Position numbers and translations under genes: made by a program
Notes under the pieces: generated by a model
Seen by the model: only the letters and a program-made list of their open reading frames with translations
Told to the model about the DNA's origin: nothing
Databases searched by the model: none
Assembly (NCBI RefSeq): GCF_036370855.1
Contig: NC_088100.1
Span: 106,498,387-106,562,386 of the forward strand
From: Dromaius novaehollandiae
Lineage: Eukaryota; Chordata; Aves; Casuariiformes; Dromaiidae
Direction: 5' to 3'
Length of the DNA: 64,000 bases
Shown: positions 11,851 to 26,131 of the stretch, piece after piece
Position numbering within the stretch: position 1 is the first letter of the stretch
Layout: each line of letters begins with the position of its first letter

Positions 11851-14800
11851 TGAACAGGTCTCTCATTTAAACAACATATGCCTTCCACAGAGTGGTAAGA
11901 TACAGGAGATGGGGCTGGAGCTCAGTTGAGATGACAGAGAGGGAAAGACTGATGGCAGCAGGAATAGCCAAATATAATAAATACCTATTAAAATCAATAA
12001 CAGCTTTTCCATCGGCTTAAGTAACTTTTGGACCAAATCCTAAATGTACCATTTGGAGGATTTATAGGTTTCTTTTAATAGACATGAACAAAAGTCTTTT
12101 TTATTAAATGATGCATTTGCCACTGTGGCTTATGGAAACGGCATGCCTATCTGCTACTAGTATGACAGACCTCAGTTCTAACAACACTTATGCATTTGTT
12201 TAACTTTACATGGTGAATAGACTTAGTGTATAAAATTAAGCATGGGTACAGGACTGAGGCTTTTCTTAATTGTATAATATTTTTATCTAGAGATGTACCA
12301 AATCCAGACCTACTTTTCTCTGAGATTTGCTTTTGTTTTTTATCCCTACTCTCTCTTTCAGGCTTCTTGAATCTGCATTTCTTTGCACAGAGAGCCACAG
12401 GGAATAGTATCCATGCAGAGTGGACAGTAGTCTGATGGACGGGGCATCCTCATGGAGACACAGGCGCAAAACGTGGGCCTCTTGCTCCTGAGGTAAGTAC
12501 TCTTAGGCCTGAGCATTGTATGGATGACGTCATACCACCAAAAGAGCAAGCTGAGCCTGCCAAGTACTTTGAAAGAACAGTTATACTCAGGAGGGTTTTT
12601 TTGGCCTTGAATCTCAAGTAAACAAAGACAGTTAAACTCAGGAGAAAGATTGTATTTCAAAGACAGTATTCTTAGGTTCTCCTATTGGGTAGATTTAGGT
12701 TACTGTACACTCATCATGTAGATTTTTTTAATTATCCTTTTCAGGTATCAGACATGTGCAATCCATCAAAGAGACAGCCCAAGTGCAGGGTCAGGCACAC
12801 AAAATGTAGGCATTAAGTTCTCTCAAAGGATAGCTTGATGATACAGTCCAGTTCATTTATCATTGATACCGAGAGAAGACAGTCGTTCCCCAGCACCAGC
12901 CACGCTGCACTTTTCTGCCAAATCCTGAGCTGATTCAACTCACCAAGAACTGGTAAGCTAATTTTAAAAAAAGTGAATTGCTTTAGGGGGCTGAATTGAC
13001 TCAAGAAAGAGGCCAGGTAGCTCCTGAGCCTTCACACGGGCCAGCAGCAGAGGCAGAAGGATGAGTAAAGAGCGCAGCACAGCTTTTTCAGAGACAGCAA
13101 GCCTTCAGGTCATCTCGGCTGATTCATCCAGCTGTAACCTAACTTGCAAATTACGACTAATGCCTTCATGGGATTTTTTCCGCCTGATTTTCTTTAACAG
13201 TAACGGCAAAAATTTCATTTGAGTGCTTACTACGAGCAGTAGTTGCATTTTGTTTATTTTGCTGATTTAGATGAGATTTCTTTTCTTTCCTATAAAGAAG
13301 TGTCCCTCTTTTTCTCTATTTCTTTTAGTTGCAGTGACTACAGAGGGAACAGCAGGACAGACATCCTTTCCCAAGAGGAAAGGGCATCCCAGCGTGTTAT
13401 CTTAACCTGTTGTTGGAGAGATAACAACGCCGAAGGCTCAGCAGTAGGGGAAGTAAAGAAAGCCACTTCGTTCCAAAAGGCGCTTCTGACAATGGCAGTT
13501 TTAACTAAGGCGGCAGCTGTGAAATAATGCTTTCACTGTTTGCAGTGATCCTATATATCTGGCTGTGGACTCACTGATAACATAATAACATTTTTCTATG
13601 GTGAAAAAGGAGGCTGGATATGTAACTTAACTATAAAGAAACATATCGTGTATCACACAGTCTTATTTAGGCAGCTCAGCAAAGGACTTACATCCATGTT
13701 TAATCACATGCTTATACCATTAGTAATGCTAAGGTGCTTAAGCTACTAGCAGCATGAAGATGGATGGACATGTACTCAAAAATGAAGCATAGACTTAACT
13801 GCTTTTAAGAATTCTAGCCTTAAAATGTTGCTGATGTTACATGGAAATCTTTGGAAACATTCTGTATTATTTGTAGAAACACTTCTATAGGAAAAAAAAA
13901 TTCCTTGCTTTGGATTTCCTCTTTCATGTTCCTTTCTTAAAAGCATTTGCCTGAAAAAACTCCTGAGCTTTTTCTATTCTACAAAAATACGTAAATAATA
14001 CTTTATTTTACAATGCTTGCTTCTCAAATTCTGAGCAATTTGCTCTGAAAAACAGAAGTCAGCGATTTAGCTGAAAAGGTTCCTGGAACTGCTGAGGGGA
14101 AGACCCAGTTTTTCTGTCTTCCCCACAGTGCTTGAGTCACCAGATCCTACTGCTGCTTTATTTCAATTTGTGTTTTTACTGCCAGGAATATCTGCAAGCC
14201 TCATGAAGTAATGCTTCTTCCATGTTAAGCTAAAAGATATAATGAGCAGATGTTTCAGACACTGAACTAAAAATCAGGCTATTCAGAGATTTAATAAATT
14301 TATACTCTGCTTTCCTTTGCTTCTGCATGGCTTCTTCATTTAAATTATTCACATCTTTTAATTTAAGGGCTGCATGTGGAAAGAAAGGGGTCTTTGGGAT
14401 GAATTTAAGTCAATAGAAGGAAATTAGATAACAGAACAGAAAAGGGCAATGTCCCGTACATATAAACACACACAAAAAAAGGTAACTAATATGGAGTATC
14501 CATGTTAACCTACTCCAAAACCTGAAGACACTGCACTTTTGATGAAGACTAGAATAAAATCACTATTGAAAAACTTTCAAGGTTCAGAAGCATGCAGTCA
14601 ATTCATTAATTTTTCACATTGTACATTTCCAAAGTCCATCTAGGGCTGAAAGTAGGTGTGCCAAAATACTCTGAGAAAGAATCGTTTCACAATTTTGCTG
14701 GACCTAACAGAAGCTGGACATGGAAAGAAAGTCATGACAAATCCATATTGCTTGAGATTTATTGACAATTTTGTTGATCCCAGATGTTTTAATGGTTTAT

Positions 14801-17800
14801 GTAAGCTACAAATATTTGAGAGCTTATCCAGAATCAATTCCAAGATTTTGAAAATTCGTCTATCACTTCTCTTAGTGGCCCACTAAACATGAAATGATGA
14901 AGTAAGTCTGTTTTCCCTTAAACAGTGGAATAGCTGATGAGGCCAATGGGAGAACAAAGCGAGGATGGGATACTTGTTCACATCTGCTCTTCCACAGAGA
15001 TCCAGGCAAACCACTGCTTGTTGATAGGGACAACCCACAGGCAATGGGAATAGGAACCTGGGCACAGGTGGGTTATCTAAGTCCTCTGCTTCCATTGATT
15101 CTGTTCTGGAGGTGAGAAGCAGCTGTGAAGCTGAGAGCCAAAGTGGCTGCTGGATCTGCACATTGCTTGTCAGGGACTTGGTCATAATCTACAATCTTTC
15201 TGCTCTCTTGTGCGTTGAAAAGACTACATTGCACACAATCGGCAGTCATGAGATTGATTCTACAAATGCGGTAGCTGTTCACTGGATGATTTTCTCAAAC
15301 GGGTAGTACAGCAGCAAAAGAAAAAGAAATATGTTGTAAAAGTTATTATCAAAGTTACTTTGCCTCTCTTAAAAATGTGGAAATCTTTATTCTTCTGGCA
15401 TTACTGCAGAACAGTTTAGAGAACAAAATGTATTCAATATTTTGTGTGGAGCAACTTCCATCAGACTTTGAGGGAAGTTAATAAATCAACAGAAACCACT
15501 TAACGGCAGCATTTTCATGGGTCCAGTGGAATTCTAAGCAAATAACAGGTTTGTAAGAATGAAAAGTCACTTATATTATGCGTACGATCAAACGTTCAAA
15601 GGAGTGTAAAAGATGCTTAAATGTTAATATTTTATGTAGCCTTCTCTCTGAGTAGTAATTGCAAGCCATTAAAAAGAATGTTAAGCGTAGCTGTTAGCAC
15701 TGGCACAGCCCCAAGTAAACACTGAACCCTCACGGAAGGGGGTTAATTGCTACAAGAAGAGGTAATTTATTAAGGAACACTGAAACCCTGTATACACCCA
15801 AAGATCAGACTGAACTGCAAAAATCTGGTGTGAATATTACATCTGATAATCAGATTTTTCCTACACTATGCTTCAGAGTCTCAACTTATTCAGAAAAACG
15901 AAAAACCAACAAGGTTTTTCTACAAGGCTCCTATAAACCTTTACCTGGTGCCCTCCAGTCTGCCACTTCTCCGCTTTCGCCTCCCTGGAAAGTCTGCTGC
16001 TCACTAAAATATAAGCTCACTGGCAGGAAAAGCCAAAGTGACAATCAGACCGGGGGCGGGGGGGGCTCCTTTTGCTTTCTTTTGCTGTGTTTGGCACACT
16101 GTACTAGAGCCTCACTAGTCCTGCACAGGTCCAATTACCTTTCTCCTGATTGACAAACCTATGTTTTTATGAACCTCATTAAATGGCCATCTTCTACAAT
16201 GGTCCAGATCTCCTTAGGTATGACAAGGCAAATGAAAGTGCGGAGCAATTAGTGCTTCTCACACAATCTTCTCATTAACAGCTTTTTTAATGACCTCTCA
16301 GAAAAATACAGTTTAGTTCTTTAGCTATCATGAGTGGACTGCTACCTTTAAATCTCCAGACAGAGCTTTAAGGCTGGGACCCACCTTTCTTCTGACAAAC
16401 CTCAGAAGCTTTGTGCACACTCGCAGCACTCCTTTAAGAATTGCTAATAGGCAAGTCTGCAGGTCCAAGGACAATATCCAGTCCCCTAGTTAAAAGAAAG
16501 GGTATCAACTTTTATGTCTCTCTCTGGCATAATCTTTTTCTTGGCCTGCCATGCAGATGTCTCCTGCATAGTTGGTGTTTGGTTAGCTCAACATGAAATG
16601 TGTACAGAATACATGGCAGAGATTTGCAGTTTGGAAAAGCCAAATTTTATTATTTGGTTTTTAGAAATTTTGTCTTTATAAGATGTAATTAAAAGCCCAT
16701 CAAGGTCCCTGGGAATTCTTGTACTGTGCTCAGCAGGATTTGGATCAGGACCATGAGATGGAATATCTTGAAATCAATTTTTAAAAAGCCAAACAAACCA
16801 CAGTCAGACTTCTGACAACACTCCCATTCACAGAAAGGTAGCACAAAAGAAGGAAATGAGCAATCTGAGAGTGATAAGGTTTTCTATCACAGTAGCTGTG
16901 ATCCCTAAATAGCCTTCTTGATCTCTAGAGGAAGTAAGAAGAGTTACATAATTTCAAACTAATCTAAACTCTTAATCTAAACTAAAATGGCAATCTAATA
17001 CACTGAAATGATTTGTATTTGTATCTGTTTTGACATAGTTTATTTTACATTACTAAGTGCCATTATTCTGGGGAGACATTTTTATTTTTCATGTAGGAAA
17101 TTCTGTTTACTCAACCTTTTGTCTCTAAAATTTATTGCACTGATGTCTGTACATCACATTTTAATGGGATGGATTTAAGGAAGTACTACATTCCTGCAGG
17201 TGTTGATCCCACTCCTGTAACTTGGCTGACATTTACCATGTACTTTTGACAACAAATGATCTACACTGGAATAGAATTGGTGTAAATGAAAGGAAAATCA
17301 TACCTTAGTGCTTGTGAAAAAATTCTTCAGATTTTCTCAACTTGGAGTTTCATATAATAAGCCAAAACTAAGCCTTAATCTTGAGAAAATGGGCCTGAAA
17401 AACATTGTGAATTTCTACACAGTACTTATTTCACTTCTAATTGCAGGTTCATAGGACTTAACAAGGAGTAAGTGTGCAAAACTGAAAAATCAGAGTTTTC
17501 TCAGCTTAACATTTTGTTCAGATTGAAATACAATTTTGAATAAAGTCCTAATCTTTTTTAGATTTCTTTTACTAGTTCAGCCATCCTCTGCAATTTATTT
17601 TCTAAGCTTTTTTATTTATTCATCACTTTATATTGATCAGATGGAAGACTTTCAGGCTTTCAAAGCAGTCTCCAAGAATTTGTCACTCAACTGTTTTTAA
17701 AATATTTTTATTTTCGTTTCATTTATTACATAATTTCAGCATTTATTTTTGCATTAGTCATATTTGTATGAATATAGTTGCTATCTTCTGAATGAATTGG

Positions 17801-17992
17801 AAGTAAAACCGAGCAGTTTTTTTGAAAATAACCGTTAGACAGCTATACATAACCTGGCATACATCCATACGCACACTGACATAGTAAGTCAGAAAACTGC
17901 TAAGAATAGTTTTAATATCACCACATATGTTAAAAAGCTCATTATTTCAATGAAATAAAATTTATTCTACATGAATTTAGGGACATTTACAA
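11851..17992. other. non-coding stretch, candidate conserved blocks only
   Basis: No coding exon or repeat family is recognised. Open frames reach 107 codons (15,830-16,153, +) without domains. A G-rich motif (GGGGGC followed by eight G) lies at about 16,052-16,065. Blocks at about 13,060-13,255 and 16,170-16,320 have the mixed-composition look of conserved non-coding elements, which cannot be tested from one sequence. Confidence 0.5.
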
Positions 17993-18019
17993 AAATTTTA
18001 ATATAAATTATTAAAATTT
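17993..18019. repeat. AT-rich perfect hairpin
   Basis: The arms AAATTTTAATA (17,993-18,003) and TATTAAAATTT (18,009-18,019) are perfect 11-bp complements around a 5-nt loop. Confidence 0.85.
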
Positions 18020-19123
18020 CAAGGTGTCTCTAATTTTTTTCTAAAATACTATGAAGAGGTCTAGAGTTCAGATAGATAATTTATTTTGCAACATGGTGCT
18101 TCTGTAATACATGGCAGTGTTAATTTAGATTATTCTGTCCTGATTGATCCCAGTTAGACAGGTTTGCTACTTGCACATCTCTTATAACATGCTATTGGCA
18201 TGTGATTCCCATGAAGACCTGTACCATTTGCTAGGGGAAGACTGAAGTGCATTGTGGGAGATATAATCCATCCAAGGAGGACAGGTCCCTCAAAGACTAG
18301 TGCTTAACTACAAAATCTTTGCTTTTTTGTGGCAATGCCACTCAGTCAGCAGGCATAGGTTAATAAAAAAATTATACAGAACATTTCAGTTCAGCACAGC
18401 AAATTCTGAAATTCCCCTGAGATGCAAGCCAATCTGAAATGAATCTTTCACTAAATATTAAGACATTTCTGCACAATAATCATTTATTATGGCAGATTCC
18501 AATATTATACAGAACTGTTCTGAATCTCAAAACTTCCCTAAATGTCAGGAAGTTCTCATGTAAGTTGTGTCAGTGTATTATAAAGCACACTATACTATAT
18601 GCCTACCTAAAACAGCCCTGAAATGCTGAACAACTAGCCTAGAAATATCAAGGTACTGTCCTAAACATGCTGTTCTTCAGCAGTCCCATAGTCCATGTCA
18701 ACAGGAATTACTGTAGCCAAGCAACTACATTGCCATGACATGGAAGCTACTGCGAAGTCTACTACTACAATGCCCTATGGAGAACTTCCATGTGTCTCTT
18801 AATAATTTTTTGTAACCCAAATATATCAATGTAGTATAGAGCAAATATATGCACCAAAAGTTAGCATATTTTGTTTATACGCAGCACTACACAATACCAG
18901 ATATCTTGCAGACAAGTTCAAAGACAAGAAATGCTGTACCTATAAAATCTAGGGAATGGAGCAACTTTGTTCATATGAAGATTTTTGACCATGAACCTGA
19001 ACTTCTGTTATAGGAATTGTTCACTATAATTTACATCTGTCTCTGATGTTTTTGTAAAACAGGGATGAACTTCCTAAGGGCCTCACTTGGTGGCTTATTT
19101 TTGTCTTGTACGCCCATTGCTAG

Positions 19124-19163
19124 CATGCATACATACATATGTATATACATACATACATATATG
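19124..19163. repeat. (CATA)n simple repeat
   Basis: Interrupted CATA/TATG repeats, including ATACATACATATGTATATAC, partly self-complementary. Confidence 0.85.
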
Positions 19164-21428
19164 TTTGTGTGGTAGTACAGCCCTTAGTGATACTGAACCA
19201 TTAGCAGACAAATAGATACTTTTTCTTAGGACAAATATTTTGAGGAAAAAAAGATATTCAATATACTACTACAGAAATTTTCATAGTCGTTTTAAGAGTT
19301 ATTGATTTAACAGCCCACAAAAACATATTTTCATCAGAACTATTCTTCACTACATTCCTTAGTTTTGTTTATATTTCAGCTCTTTTATAGGTTGAAGTGA
19401 AGCAATATTTTAGTTAAGAACATTATATCATCTCGTACAATGTTATCAGGAGCAGTATGTACCTTTCAAAGCAGATATAATGCTCCATTTGCATCCACCA
19501 GATGAGTTCACTTTTGAAAAATAAATCTTCAGATAACCCACAAAACAGAGAGGCAAAACCTGGGAGAAAGCAGATGCAGTGAAATTAGTGGGTGAAAAGG
19601 GGGCTCTGGAGAAACGCCTAATCTTACTTACACATGCATAGATCATGCAGTTCTGTTGAAACATAAGGATTTATCTTTTTTATATACGCATATTCCACAA
19701 ACTATATGATTGAAAGTATGGCATTACTGTATACAAAAGAAAGAAATAAAAAGATTCCTAAATTGCAAAATCAGATGTTCAAAAGGTAAGTGATGTTCAT
19801 AACAGGATGCCTTGCGCAGCTTTTGTTCTCTTCTCCTCCTCTCCCTCCCCTGCTTACAGTCCCTGTATATTTGGGCCTTTAGAAGATCATATGCTATCTT
19901 AACACTGAACCTTTGTTTCAGTCCATGTCCAAAGTAGTAATGGTGGAAATCATTAGTGAACAATCCTTTGGTAGGCTCTTTTACATAAATCAAGAATTCC
20001 TAACAAATTAATTAAAATCTAATCCTGCTCAAAACTGATCCAGAAAAGTGGGCTTCATTGACTTCCCAAATTCACTTGAATGTGTTCGCCCAGCTATGCA
20101 GCAAGATTACAGAGAAAGGCACTGAATGACAGAAAGGATTTATTTGCACTCATTTGAAATGACGTATATAATTCTCTCAGGTCTTCACTACTCACAGGTG
20201 ATATAGTCATTTCAAAATGATGCCAGTAAAATCTGCATATCAGATCACATCATCATGTGCTTAGAATGTGTATGATGTATGACTAATTTAAAGAAAAAAA
20301 ACAACTTAAAAACTCCATTATACAGCATATTTTCTTTTTCTTTATGAATTTCAGACCCTTTTTGTATGTGTGCTCTTGCTTAAGAGACCAGGTGTTTTAG
20401 CTACTGAGTCCAGCTGATTGAGACTCTCAGCAGAAGCTATTAAAACTTCATAAAATGATCTCAAATCACTTTCCTATACATAAAAATGTCATTATTTTAA
20501 GGCTTTTTCTCCATAGACTCTTCTGAGCTAGGAATGGGTCAGGCTGGAAAACTGGGAAAGACTGTTTCCCAAGCCTTCTATTTTTAGTCTGACAAGCTGT
20601 GAGATAAGTATCTGAAACACATCATTTATCTAAAATGAAATATTGTCCATTTTGGCTGCAATATCATGATGAGAAATTCCAGATCACAAAAAGAAAGAAA
20701 ATGATGCTGTATAGGATGCTTCAGATTTCTTAATGACATGTGTTTGAAGCAGGGTAAAAGCACAATATATTAGGTATAGTTTCAGAAGACACTAATTATT
20801 AGGCATTTGCTAATGGAGAAAAATGTCATTTCCTCATAACTAATTCCCAAGCAGGGCAATTTCACTGTTATGGATTTGGACTGGAATTCAAGACCTCTAT
20901 TTTTGTCCTCATGCTTGTATCAGATTTGTTCTTTTTATGTTACAGTAGCAAAGTGTCTTAGAAGTAAATGTTGTCCCTGCTTGGATCAATGGGAATTCCT
21001 CAGCTTGCACAGAATTTCACCTTTAATCATTTTATGCATCTTTAGAATGAGCAGTCTAGGGAAAAGTGTTCAAAAGCATTTGTGACTGCTTTTTTTAAGT
21101 AGTAAAGCACCAAGTTCTGTTGCAGCTTATTTTGCAGCGCTTGCAGTTTGGGGTCAAAGAAAAGAATTGTCAGTCACTAGCAAAAATAAGAGTAGCCCAC
21201 CTCCTTATGATCCCAGTTACTGAGATAGTTTGCATGCCTACTCAAATTAACTTTCTAAAGTTACTCATTTCATTAAGCGTCTGCAGAAATAAAAATAAAA
21301 CTGCTGCAAGGCATCATAATTTTCACCCAGTCACTAAAATCATCTTTCCATGCCTGTTTCCATGTGTTCTGGACAATCTGCTTGCTGTGTATCTATGATC
21401 ATTTTTGAAGGACATTTCTACATTGAAA

Positions 21429-21468
21429 TAGATATAGATATAAATATCAAGATATAGATCTATATATC
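21429..21468. repeat. (GATATA)n simple repeat
   Basis: Degenerate AGATATAGATATAAATAT units followed by GATATAGATCTATATATC. Confidence 0.8.
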
Positions 21469-22739
21469 CATTGCACTCCTTGATAATCATAGCAAGGGTA
21501 AGGACACTTTCTCTAACAGAAAGTAAAGACAGCACTTTTTTTCTTATAAAGCTTTAGTCTGGCTAATACTCTAAGGAGTGGAGAGCGGGTGGAAGGCTGA
21601 GTTCTATGGCTGCCTAGATTAGAGTATAGCTGATGTCCTAAGAAAAAAAATATGCATTGGATTTGCATAAAACCACTTTTTCTTTAATACGCTAAAATGA
21701 CCTTCTTGTTTGGACACTCTTGGATACCCATCATAAAGTACTCTGGGAAGAACTCAAGTCTATTTGGTTTTAAATAGCAGTTAAATTAGAGACTTTGCCC
21801 TGGACAGTAAAACCTATTTGAGTATGCTGAGGGAGTTATTCACATAACAACATTCAGCTCAGAGGCAAGACTGACCAGGGAAGATTTTGCAAGACCAGCA
21901 GTCTTGAAGGTGCAGTGCTATCTTAGGCAGACCAATATGCATGAGCACTACTGGGTTGCCACAGTGCTGTTCACATACCTTAAGACGACTTATTCTCATC
22001 TGTCCCTTGCAGGACACTGATTTTTTTAGATGGGAAACGCACTGTGATCACTATAGAAACATTTTCTTTTGGATAGTCTTTCCACCTTCCATGAAAAATT
22101 ATTGCACGTGTTGATGGTCAGGATCAGAATGGGATTGACACCACGAACAATTTCCTGTTTCAAAAACTGAGGCACTATGCTCTTTATTTTTGGTGACATT
22201 TTCTCAGCTGAACCAGGAAAAATAAAATATTTGACTCCTCCTTTTCCACCAGATGTGCAGGGAAGACCCAGAATTTCTGGATATAAAGGTATCATGTGAA
22301 CACAGGAACACTGAAACATGCCTGTATATGAACTCAGAATTCCCATCAGACTTCAGTAAGAATTACTATTTTTTTCAAGGTTACCATTTGTTTTCCATTA
22401 TAGCCACCTTCTGTTAACATTCTTCTGAGATGAGACCTTGTATCTGATTGTATTCATCCACAGTTCAGCCTATGACTGACTTTCCTGGCACCACATACAT
22501 GTCTGTGTTTGTCCTGAATCCAAGATACTCCAGGAACTGTATGACTATCTATGATCATACCAGAAAAGATCTATCTGGGAAGAGATAATTGAATTCCCTC
22601 CTACCTGAAAACCAGTATTAATGTTATCATAATCGCAGAGAAAGATCAGGGGAGCATGTAGAGTGATATGTCTTCAAGATTAAGCAGGACATCCAGTTCA
22701 ATTGCCTGTGCAACTCTCCTTATTAAAATGAATTAAGTG

Positions 22740-23620
22740 TCTAAATTTACCTTTTCTGAGGGAATATTATAGCAAAGAAGGGATGGACTACTTTATTCCT
22801 TTCAGATTTATGCATTACTGACTCTCTTTTCCCATTTTGCAGTGGACTTCTATTTCTGTCTTTTGACTTCTTGTGTATTTTCTATCAACTTCTACATTTC
22901 TGTCTGAAAATCATTTTCTATCTCATCTTTTCTGTTTTGTTGTTATATTATTATGCCAGACTTTTAAGCTTTAATTATGTACCCTGACTTCTCTTTGGAG
23001 ACTTTCAGATCCTTAAAAAGCTCTCCCTAACAGTTTCTTACTAGATTTTTCTTTTTCCTTTGCATGAGTGTGGTTTGCAAGTGTGTCTTTATAACAGCCT
23101 CTTGAAATAATTGCCATCTCTCCTGCAACTTTTGTATTCCTTAGTTTATTACATTTGTTATGCTGCTTCTCTTGCTCACGCACCTTTCTTAAACTCAGTC
23201 ATTTTATAATCAGTCATTCAAATAATATTTCACTTCTAAACACTCAATCCATTCTTCCCTACTAGTCAGTATTAAATGTAAATAGTAGTTCGCGTCTACT
23301 TCTGGAACAAAATGTTGCCTTCCATGCATTTGTCCAAATGGTTTCAGATACCACCACTTCACCTGGACATACTAGCTTTCAGCAGGGTTATGATATCTCT
23401 CTGGTTCTCCTCATGTCTATCTACATGTACAGAAATTATACTGTCTTCCTGAGGGTTGTCTCCGAGCGTTGGCTATGTGATAAAACCCTTCGTTCTTCCC
23501 ATTTATTTTCCTGCTCCTCAAATTTTTTTAAAGGTGATGTCCATATATGTTCTTTCCCTTGTAAGATCGCATGGCAATTATCTAATTTGGAAAATTTCTG
23601 AAATATTGAAAAGGGAATGA
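22740..23620 (+). other. pyrimidine-rich segment, possible unidentified old repeat
   Basis: For almost 900 bp the + strand is dominated by T and C (phrases such as TTCTATTTCTGTC, CTCTCCCTAACAG, CTGCTTCTCTTGCTC), in contrast to the A/T-balanced flanks. Such strand asymmetry is often seen in antisense LINE 5' or ORF regions. No family could be named. A chance compositional patch is equally possible. Confidence 0.3.
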
Positions 23621-24812
23621 TTTGAAGTATCCACTGGGATGGTATATACAGGGTTCAAACAGGAGCAGCATTACTTCCTGGCAAACCTCTGTGGCTACAA
23701 ATAGGATGAACAGTGATTTGTTTCCTATTACCTTCCCATGTGGATTCTGATTTAAGGACTTTTCATACTTGAAAATTTTGAAAGTTCCCATTCTGGACAA
23801 TATGCCAAAACTTCATCTGACCAAAGCAGCATGTAGGCCATTTTCATGGAAAAACAGAGACTGATGCAAATTAGAGGTCCAACTCCAGATATTTTGAATT
23901 GGAAGACCTGCAGATAGTGCTGAGGACATAGCCAAGACTGACACAAGCCCTGCTTTAGGTATCATTTTTAAATAAATATTTTCTCCTGGTGGACTTTACA
24001 AATTGCACTGTTTTACCATATGATCTATATCCCTTTTTTGATATCTGCCAGGAGCCAGGAAATGTTAAGTCAACTTTTCTAGATGACTATATAGCTTAAG
24101 TTTTCCTTAAAGTTTTCCATTGTGTCAGTAAGATAGCAGGCAAATGACTTGTCTGAGAGGTAAATCTGAAGGCTCAGAGAACATCTAGCTGCCTGAAGAG
24201 GAGGGGAGCCCCATTTTCTCTCACAGCACAGGGCCTTCAAACTGTACAGTGCTTGGGCTGCACTTGAGGTGCTGATCCCTGATGTCTGTGCAAGTGTGGC
24301 AGATGACAATTCACTGTGTTTGCATACTTCTGCAACAAAAACCACTTCCAGAAGTTTGAAGTTCCCATCTTATCTAGGACTGAGGGATCTTGTGCCCATA
24401 AATTGCAAACAGCCTGACATTTCATTTTAATTTATCTGTGCACCTCCATATGTTAAAAATGGAATATTTTTCTTCCTCAAAGAGTTTCAAGGATAATTCA
24501 TCAGTGTTTGCTTGGTGTTCAGATTTTGCAGTAATATGTACTACATAAATATGTAGACAGCTTAGTTTCATTACACAGATATCACCACCCATGTGTTATT
24601 AAAAAGCAGATTGTGGTAGAGTACATATTCTTTGAAATATACTGTGGCTTTATCTGATAGTTCCTGCAGAAAGGTAATTTACCTTCTATTGATCATTTCC
24701 TAATGACTTAGTAAAAATATTGAAAAGGGGATAAAACATATTAGAAGCATTTAGCAAAATTTGACTCTCATTTGCAAAATCAATGGAAACATGCCATGCT
24801 TTAAAAGGTAAG

Positions 24813-24847
24813 CAAAAAGAAAAAGAAAAAGAAAAGAAAAAAAAAAG
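24813..24847 (+). repeat. (AAAAAG)n simple repeat
   Basis: AAAAAG/AAAAG units run into a pure A tract. Confidence 0.85.
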
Positions 24848-25813
24848 ATGCTAAAAATAAATCAGCAAAAGAGAAAAGTTCCTGTAATTTTAGGTTTAAA
24901 ATATGAGCCTGAGTAATCAAGGAAAGTATTTTTACTGCCCTGTCAATATTTTTCCTGGAAGCTCTGGTAAATAGACTTTCTTTAGATCTGTAGTGTGCGT
25001 GCCTAATGGTCTTAGGTGTCTCTTACCGCAGAAAACTTTATCCTTAAGAAATATAGTAAACAGGAACTCTGTGGTTACGTAGTTCCTGAAAGAAAAAAAA
25101 AAGCAACATGTTCACTGCCATGACACACAGACAATATATACTGATTTAAGAAGAAGCTGTTCTCTTCTATTTTGAATCTTTCATGCCAACCTTTGTTTCC
25201 ACTGCATTAAAAAAATCTATTTTTAAAACCTATCAGTGAACTGGATCATATTTTCTCAGTCATTTGAATTAACATCTCTATAACCCCAGGAGCCCTGCAG
25301 AAGTGCTGGAAAGCAAAAGGGAGATTATTCTGCCTTTCTAATGCTCTATTTATTTACTTTGCTGGAGAAAAAGATCGGCAATCTTCTCTTCTGAATCAGC
25401 AGCTAGTAAAAGCTGTGATCCATTCAAGACTGAACTAAGTTAGAAAAATTATCTCAAGATCACTTAGACACATAATTCTCATAGGTTCAGTGTCACACCA
25501 GTCACTTATTTCTTAATATGTGCATTGCTTCAAAAGCTGCCACTTGTGCAAATGAAATAACGCAACATGTCGTTGGCTGTACAGATCTCCCCATCAGCAG
25601 TGGCTCCTCTCTGTAATCTGGTTCATTGAATAACACTGATCTTACATTCACAGTAAAGTTCATCTTTCGATTTGGTAGGCCTCCCAGACAGATTCACAGC
25701 TCAATCGTCTAACGTAGAAGAGGGTTTACCTTACAGACAATGTAATCAAGGAAATAAACATCAATACTCAATGCTACCGCGTTGCTATGCAGACTGGGTG
25801 CTCTTCATCACGC

Positions 25814-25859
25814 CTGATCAGTACCAGTTGGGTCTGTTCTTGACCAGAGCACTGATCAG
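25814..25859. repeat. inverted repeat with 9-bp arms
   Basis: CTGATCAGT (25,814-25,822) and ACTGATCAG (25,851-25,859) are perfect complements separated by 28 nt. Each arm contains the palindrome TGATCA. Pairing continues only weakly into the loop, so this is not a convincing pre-miRNA. Confidence 0.75.
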
Positions 25860-26094
25860 AATTAATAGTTAGGCAGAGTCTCTTTTCTCTCAACTCATGC
25901 TGAAAGCAACTGTCAAGCTAAGTGCAACCATAAAAGATGTAAGCTACAGTATTGCACAGAGATGCAGATACATTGTGGCAGTATTATCTGAAACCCAAAT
26001 AAGACTGACACAACAATCAAAAGGAGTAATGTGAGGTTTAGATTTCTAAATAATTTCTTCAATGATAAGCTCCCCCTTGTCAAACCTGCCTGTC

Positions 26095-26095
<1 letters not shown>

Positions 26096-26129
<34 letters not shown>
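26096..26129 (+). repeat. poly(A) tract, 34 A
   Basis: An uninterrupted run of 34 A. It could be a retroposon tail or a simple expansion. The 180 bp upstream show no recognisable gene or SINE body, and no target-site duplication is evident. Confidence 0.9.

Positions 26130-26131
<2 letters not shown>

Larger units (their letters stand above)
18020..22739. other. non-coding stretch with simple repeats
   Basis: AT-rich sequence without recognisable genes. It includes the two simple-repeat tracts listed at 19,124 and 21,429. Open frames reach 106 codons (22,026-22,346, -) and none has a known domain. Confidence 0.55.
23621..26095. other. non-coding stretch, nothing recognised
   Basis: AT-rich, with open frames up to 88 codons and no domains. 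It contains an A-rich AAAAG repeat (24,813-24,847) and an imperfect hairpin (25,814-25,859). Confidence 0.55.

Noticed and set aside
25814..25859. microRNA precursor
   Set aside because: Only nine terminal pairs are perfect, with poor pairing further in and a total length below a typical pre-miRNA.
26096..26129. Processed pseudogene or SINE ending in poly(A)
   Set aside because: No gene-like or SINE-like body upstream and no target-site duplication. Birds also have few processed pseudogenes.
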